Assembly (NCBI RefSeq): GCF_040545925.1
Contig: NZ_JBEPMX010000007.1
Coordinates: 62,001 to 126,000 of the forward strand
Source: Alkalibacillus flavidus
GTDB lineage: Bacteria; Bacillota; Bacilli; Bacillales; Alkalibacillaceae
Direction of reading: 5' to 3'
DNA length: 64,000 nucleotides
The translations under genes and the position numbers were made by a program. The notes under the pieces were generated by a model. The model made no database searches, was not told where the DNA came from, and worked only from the letters and a program-made list of their open reading frames with translations. Numbering within the stretch: position 1 is the stretch's first letter; every line of letters starts with the position of its first letter. Positions 60,253-64,000 of the stretch are shown piece by piece.

Positions 60253-61060
60253 CGCTTTTGGTAAATTGTAAAATATGATTCACGACATCGTCAGGTCGCT
60301 CATCAGCCACAAGATGCCCCGATTCATCAAGCACGACGAGTTCTGCATTAGGCAAATCTTCTGCTAAACGTTCACCAATTTTAAGCGGGACGACTTGGTC
60401 TTCGCGTCCCCAAATGAGTAACGCAGGCATCGTAATATGTTGCAATTCACTCGATAGTAAATCCCCTTCCCGATGCCGGAACAATCGTGTTAACGCTTTG
60501 TGAAAATTAATATCTAACATCGGCTGCGTATACGCATCTTTCATCTCATCGGTAATAATATCGTGACGATATGCGACTTGCTGCATCACATCATCGATAT
60601 TTTTCTGCTTAAAATAGCGATAAATAAAGCGATAGAAAAACGGCATGTACGAACTATATCGCAGCCACGGCCGCGCGCGTTTTAAATAACCTGAGCTATT
60701 CAATAACAGCAATTTGTCGACACGTTCTGGATTAGCTTTCGCCACACTTAACGCCACTTGTCCACCCATCGAATGTCCGACAAGATGCACCCTGCCAATA
60801 CCGAAATGATCCATCACAGCAACAATCACCTCACGATACTGCTTAAACGAATACTCGAATGACTTCGATTTTTCACTTTGCCCAAAGCCCGGTAAATCGA
60901 GGGCCACTATCGAATAATGCTTGGCTAATTCTGGCGTGATTGCCCGAAATGAATACGTCGAGGCTAAAAATCCGTGAATCAAAATCAGAACTGGTTTGTC
61001 ATGAAATTCATACTCACAATAGACGTCGACATTTAATACTCGAATCGTTTCTTGGTTCAT
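60227..61060 (-). CDS. Alpha/beta hydrolase
   Basis: 277 residues from ATG 61060 (AGAGGA ten bases upstream). LIHGFLASTYSFRAITPEL, LDLPGFGQSEKS, nucleophile Ser97 in GHSMGG, a helical lid (about 125-195), acid in IWGREDQVVP and histidine in SGHLVADERP. Cytoplasmic lipase/esterase-like; substrate unknown. Monocistronic. Confidence 0.85.
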   Translation of the reverse strand: MNQETIRVLNVDVYCEYEFHDKPVLILIHGFLASTYSFRAITPELAKHYSIVALDLPGFGQSEKSKSFEYSFKQYREVIVAVMDHFGIGRVHLVGHSMGGQVALSVAKANPERVDKLLLLNSSGYLKRARPWLRYSSYMPFFYRFIYRYFKQKNIDDVMQQVAYRHDIITDEMKDAYTQPMLDINFHKALTRLFRHREGDLLSSELQHITMPALLIWGREDQVVPLKIGERLAEDLPNAELVVLDESGHLVADERPDDVVNHILQFTKSEKTDSTSL

Positions 61061-61157
61061 CTTTATCAAATCCTCTGTTACATGTTTCCAATTCTATCTT
61101 ATGTTATAGTTCCCTTATACTGCAACAGATAGACACGATGACAAAGGAGCAATGACG

Positions 61158-61727
61158 ATGACACAATCATTAGTTTTAGGTTCATCATCCCCACGGAGAC
61201 AAGCGATATTGCAACAAGTAAAACAACCGTTTACGATTCGCAAACCCGACGTCGATGAATCGATTATCACCACCCCTAACCCAACCGAAAAAGTCACACA
61301 ACTTGCGACGTTAAAAGGCCATCACATCCCGATTCATTACGATCATGAAGTGATTTTATCAGCAGATACGGTCGTCGCATTCGGCGATCATATTTTCGAA
61401 AAACCGAAAACAAAAGCTGACGCTTATCATATGATGACACAACTTAGTGGTGAAACACATTCCGTTTATACCGGTGTGATGTTACGGACCGCTTCACAAG
61501 AAGATGTGTTAGTCGAACGAACGGATGTGACGTTTTGGCCTTTAAACGACGATGAGATTGAATGGTACATCGAAACAGACGACCCTTATGATAAGGCCGG
61601 AGCATACGGCATTCAAAGTATTGGCGCCCGGTTTGTCAAAGAAATCCACGGCGATTATTATAATGTGATGGGTCTACCTATCTCACGTGTGATTCGCCAA
61701 ATACAAACGTTAACCTCAAACAACTAA
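61158..61727 (+). CDS. maf: Maf-type nucleotide pyrophosphatase
   Basis: 189 residues. The N-terminal SSSPRRQAIL motif, then FTIRKPDVDES, LSADTVVAF, EKPKTKADAYHMMTQLSGET and DKAGAYGIQSIGARFV. Maf proteins hydrolyse dTTP/UTP and modified nucleotides and affect septation. I prefer ATG 61158, since the ATG six bases earlier is only two bases from AAAGGAG. Here it is apart from the mre/min cluster where maf often sits. Confidence 0.9.
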   Translation: MTQSLVLGSSSPRRQAILQQVKQPFTIRKPDVDESIITTPNPTEKVTQLATLKGHHIPIHYDHEVILSADTVVAFGDHIFEKPKTKADAYHMMTQLSGETHSVYTGVMLRTASQEDVLVERTDVTFWPLNDDEIEWYIETDDPYDKAGAYGIQSIGARFVKEIHGDYYNVMGLPISRVIRQIQTLTSNN

Positions 61728-61749
61728 TCAATGTTTAATCCTGCCTTTA

Positions 61750-61785
61750 AACGTGAATATAGATACTATCCATTCAATTCACGTT
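61750..61785 (+). promoter_or_regulatory. Inverted repeat in front of copB overlapping the ribosome site
   Basis: Perfect 9-bp inverted repeat AACGTGAAT (61750-61758) / ATTCACGTT (61777-61785), spacer 18 bases. Its right arm directly abuts AGGAG of copB. No T-run, so not a terminator. It does not match the CopY or CsoR operator patterns I know. Confidence 0.45.
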
Positions 61786-61797
61786 AGGAGTCAGACG

Positions 61798-63813
61798 ATG
61801 AACAATCATCATAATCATGACCATAGCCAGCATGAATCACACAACCACGAAGGAAGTCACCATGACCATCACGAACAGATGGTGCAAGATTTCAAAAAAC
61901 GACTAGCCATATCGATCATCATTACGATTCCGATGCTCATCTTATCTCCAATGATTCAGTCGTTTATCGGCGTCGATTGGCGTTTCCCATTTGATCAATA
62001 TATCTTATTTGCCTTAGCAACAGCGATCTTCTTCTACGGCGGTTGGCCATTTTTAACCGGGTCTGGTGATGAAATTAAACAGAAAAACCCCGGTATGATG
62101 ACGTTAATTGGCCTTGCAATTACCGTGGCTTATATTTATAGCTCGCTAACCGTTTTCGGCCTTGAAGGTGGCCAGTTTTTCTGGGAATTAGCGACATTAA
62201 TCGATATCATGCTGTTAGGTCACTGGATTGAAATGCGCTCTGTCATGGGCGCCTCCAATGCGCTCGAAGAATTAATCAAATTAATGCCTAACAAAGCAAC
62301 GAGAATTAATGAAAATGGTGACACCGAAGAAGTCAACATTGATTCTCTAGAAGCAGGCGACCACGTATTAGTCCGTCCGGGTGAAAAAGTCCCTGTCGAT
62401 GGCACGATTGTAAGCGGTCAATCGAGTATTGACGAATCGATGCTAACAGGCGAATCCGTCCCAATCGAAAAACACGAAAACGATGAAGTCATCGGAGGTT
62501 CCATCACGCAAGAAGGCTCGCTTACCTTATCAGTCGAAAAAACAGGCGACGATTCCTATTTATCACAAGTCATTAACCTCGTCCAAGAAGCACAAGAATC
62601 GCGCTCTAAAGCTCAAGATTTCACAAATCGCGCGGCGAAATGGTTGTTTTACATCGCCGTCTTATCAGGTGTCATTACATTAGTCGTTTGGCTTAGTTTC
62701 GGCTATCCATTCGATCATTCGCTCGAACGAATGGTAACAGTGATGGTTATCACGTGTCCGCACGCTCTCGGCTTAGCCTCGCCATTAGTGGTCGCCGTGT
62801 CGACCTCTTTGTCGGCGAAACAAGGCTTACTGATTCGCAATCGTATTAATTTCGAAAATGCTCGCCGTGTCGATACGGTTGTGTTTGATAAAACAGGAAC
62901 ATTAACGAAAGGTGAGTTCGGTGTGACCGATATCTTACCTGAAAATGATTATGACCAAAATAAACTCATTCAACTTGCCGCAAGCCTAGAGCAACAATCC
63001 GAACACCCGCTAGCGCAAGGGATTGTGAGTTACGCTCAGTCCAACAATATAACAATTAAAAAAGCGAATGATTTTCAAGCGAAAACAGGTGAAGGTATTG
63101 AAGGTAACATCAACGGACAACACATCGACATCGTCAGTCCAAATTATCTCGACAAGCAGCAAATCGATTACGACGATGACACGTTGAAGCAACTATCTGA
63201 TCAAGGGAAAACCGTCGTCTCAGTTTTAGTCGACGGAACCCTCGCTGGCATGATAGCGCTAGCTGACATCATTAAAGACGAAGCAAAAGAAGCTGTCGAA
63301 CAGTTACACGCCCACGGCATTGAAGTCGTGATGTTAACAGGTGACCACGAGCGCGTCGCCCACTGGGTCGCCGATAAAATTGGAATTGACCAAGTCTATG
63401 CCGAAGTCTTACCTGATGAAAAAGCAGATTATATTAAGTCGATCCAACAACAATCGAAACGCGTTGCCATGACAGGTGACGGCATTAATGACGCGCCCGC
63501 TCTAGCGACTGCCGACATCGGTATTGCGATCGGTGCTGGTACGGACGTCGCGATGGAGTCAGCCGATATCGTACTCGTCCAAAGCAATCCAAACGATGTC
63601 GTCTCATTATTTAATTTATCGCGTCAAACGTACCGAAAAATGGTCCAAAACTTATGGTGGGCAGCGGGTTACAACATCGTGGCTATCCCGCTCGCAGCCG
63701 GTGTTTTAGCGCCTATCGGTATTTTACTAAGTCCTGCAGTTGGAGCTGTCTTGATGAGTTTAAGCACCGTCATTGTGGCGATTAATGCTAAGTTGTTGAA
63801 TACTGATAACTAA
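61798..63813 (+). CDS. copB: CopB-type copper/silver P-type ATPase
   Basis: 671 residues from ATG 61798 (TTAGGAG upstream). The first 30 residues are His-rich, with no CxxC heavy-metal domain. Actuator TGES; the metal-site motif is C320-P-H (TCPHALGLASPL), which defines the CopB (P1B-3) group rather than CopA (CPC). Phosphorylation site D364 in DKTGTLT, HP in EQQSEHPLAQG, and hinge GDGIND (560-565). Exports Cu or Ag from the cytoplasm. A symmetrical element sits over its ribosome site. Confidence 0.92.
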   Translation: MNNHHNHDHSQHESHNHEGSHHDHHEQMVQDFKKRLAISIIITIPMLILSPMIQSFIGVDWRFPFDQYILFALATAIFFYGGWPFLTGSGDEIKQKNPGMMTLIGLAITVAYIYSSLTVFGLEGGQFFWELATLIDIMLLGHWIEMRSVMGASNALEELIKLMPNKATRINENGDTEEVNIDSLEAGDHVLVRPGEKVPVDGTIVSGQSSIDESMLTGESVPIEKHENDEVIGGSITQEGSLTLSVEKTGDDSYLSQVINLVQEAQESRSKAQDFTNRAAKWLFYIAVLSGVITLVVWLSFGYPFDHSLERMVTVMVITCPHALGLASPLVVAVSTSLSAKQGLLIRNRINFENARRVDTVVFDKTGTLTKGEFGVTDILPENDYDQNKLIQLAASLEQQSEHPLAQGIVSYAQSNNITIKKANDFQAKTGEGIEGNINGQHIDIVSPNYLDKQQIDYDDDTLKQLSDQGKTVVSVLVDGTLAGMIALADIIKDEAKEAVEQLHAHGIEVVMLTGDHERVAHWVADKIGIDQVYAEVLPDEKADYIKSIQQQSKRVAMTGDGINDAPALATADIGIAIGAGTDVAMESADIVLVQSNPNDVVSLFNLSRQTYRKMVQNLWWAAGYNIVAIPLAAGVLAPIGILLSPAVGAVLMSLSTVIVAINAKLLNTDN

Positions 63814-63816
63814 TCT

Positions 63817-63862
63817 AAAAAGGCACGCATTCATTTAGCTAAAAATGAATGCGTGCCTTTTC
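63817..63862. terminator. Strong bidirectional terminator (copB / EAL gene)
   Basis: AAAAGGCACGCATTCATTT / AAATGAATGCGTGCCTTTT, six-base loop. Confidence 0.9.
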
Positions 63863-63863
63863 A

Positions 63864-64000
63864 TTAAGAAATCAACTGTTCATTATAATATTGCTCAAAC
63901 TGATCGGGTGTTAATGGATGGCTGAAATAATACCCTTGCGCTCGGTCACAATTCAGCGATTGTAACACATCGACTTGTTTCGCCGTCTCCACCCCTTCAG
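63864..64000 (-). CDS. EAL-domain protein, C-terminal end (runs off the window)
   Basis: The last 45 codons of a minus-strand gene read EGVETAKQVDVLQSLNCDRA then QGYYFSHPLTPDQFEQYYNE. This is the C-terminal signature of EAL cyclic-di-GMP phosphodiesterases (EGVE...L...GCD..QGY.FS.PL). Any GGDEF, PAS or membrane part lies to the right of the window. Catalytic residues cannot be judged from this fragment. Confidence 0.85.
   Translation of the reverse strand, partial: EGVETAKQVDVLQSLNCDRAQGYYFSHPLTPDQFEQYYNEQLIS

Overview
The window comes from the chromosome of an endospore-forming Bacillaceae bacterium with moderately low GC, probably a halophile or halotolerant relative of Bacillus. Evidence: an hpr(scoC)-prsA-yhaMNO-yheAB gene order like that of Bacillus subtilis; an alpha/beta SASP, a YjcZ peptide, a GerK-type germinant receptor, a YhcN/YlaJ lipoprotein, and SpoVR- and PrkA-type proteins; a glycine-betaine uptake ATPase at the left edge; and very acidic linkers and secreted proteins. 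I see no rRNA, tRNA, IS element, prophage or CRISPR array.

Layout. 1-4400: opuAA (partial), its divergent GbsR-type regulator, hpr, small membrane proteins, yjcZ and prsA. 4400-11500: yhaM/yhaN/yhaO nuclease operon, yhzD, yheA/yheB. 11600-16500: SASP, fumC, a VanY-type lipoprotein, an IDEAL-domain protein and a highly acidic secreted protein. 16600-21000: a four-gene GNAT/azlD/azlC/cobalamin-binding operon and a chemoreceptor. 21100-27300: divergent SpoVR-like protein, YhcN lipoprotein and a four-gene ABC-2 export operon with an unrecognised anchored protein. 27300-31700: sigI-rsgI, an anchored trypsin-like protease and a DUF389 membrane protein. 31700-39500: gerKA-KB-KC, a staphylococcal-type murG, a MATE pump and nupC. 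39600-48990: a short VWA protein, odhAB, a divergent PrkA, trmL, ogt and queG. 49000-57700: predicted ABC ATPase, VTT protein, DUF4349 lipoprotein, a frameshifted DUF3231 gene, an MFS transporter and two hydrolases. 57700-64000: MarR-controlled ABC exporter, hydrolase, maf, copB and the end of an EAL protein.

The most unusual feature is not a gene. Four intergenic spaces (11877-12002, 38080-38214, 40288-40384, 60048-60195) each carry 5-8 copies of a short core placed every 21 bp (20-21 bp in the last). The core differs completely between loci (CGCCGTA; TGTTARACA; TTTTGAAATAAAT and its complement; CGCTC). The period and the genomic position are shared: three lie between convergent genes, and each directly abuts a terminator hairpin of a minus-strand gene. 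Two helical turns is the common denominator. Of the four convergent gaps longer than 100 bp in the window, three hold such an array and the fourth holds a GC-rich Bacillus-type nested inverted repeat.

Other points of note: reduced and divergent members of the PrkA / YhbH(VWA) / SpoVR set are spread over 25 kb; a DUF3231 gene is broken by one extra G in a G-run; a 33-codon membrane ORF is interrupted by TGA; and sigma-G-like promoters precede gerKA and the YhcN gene.
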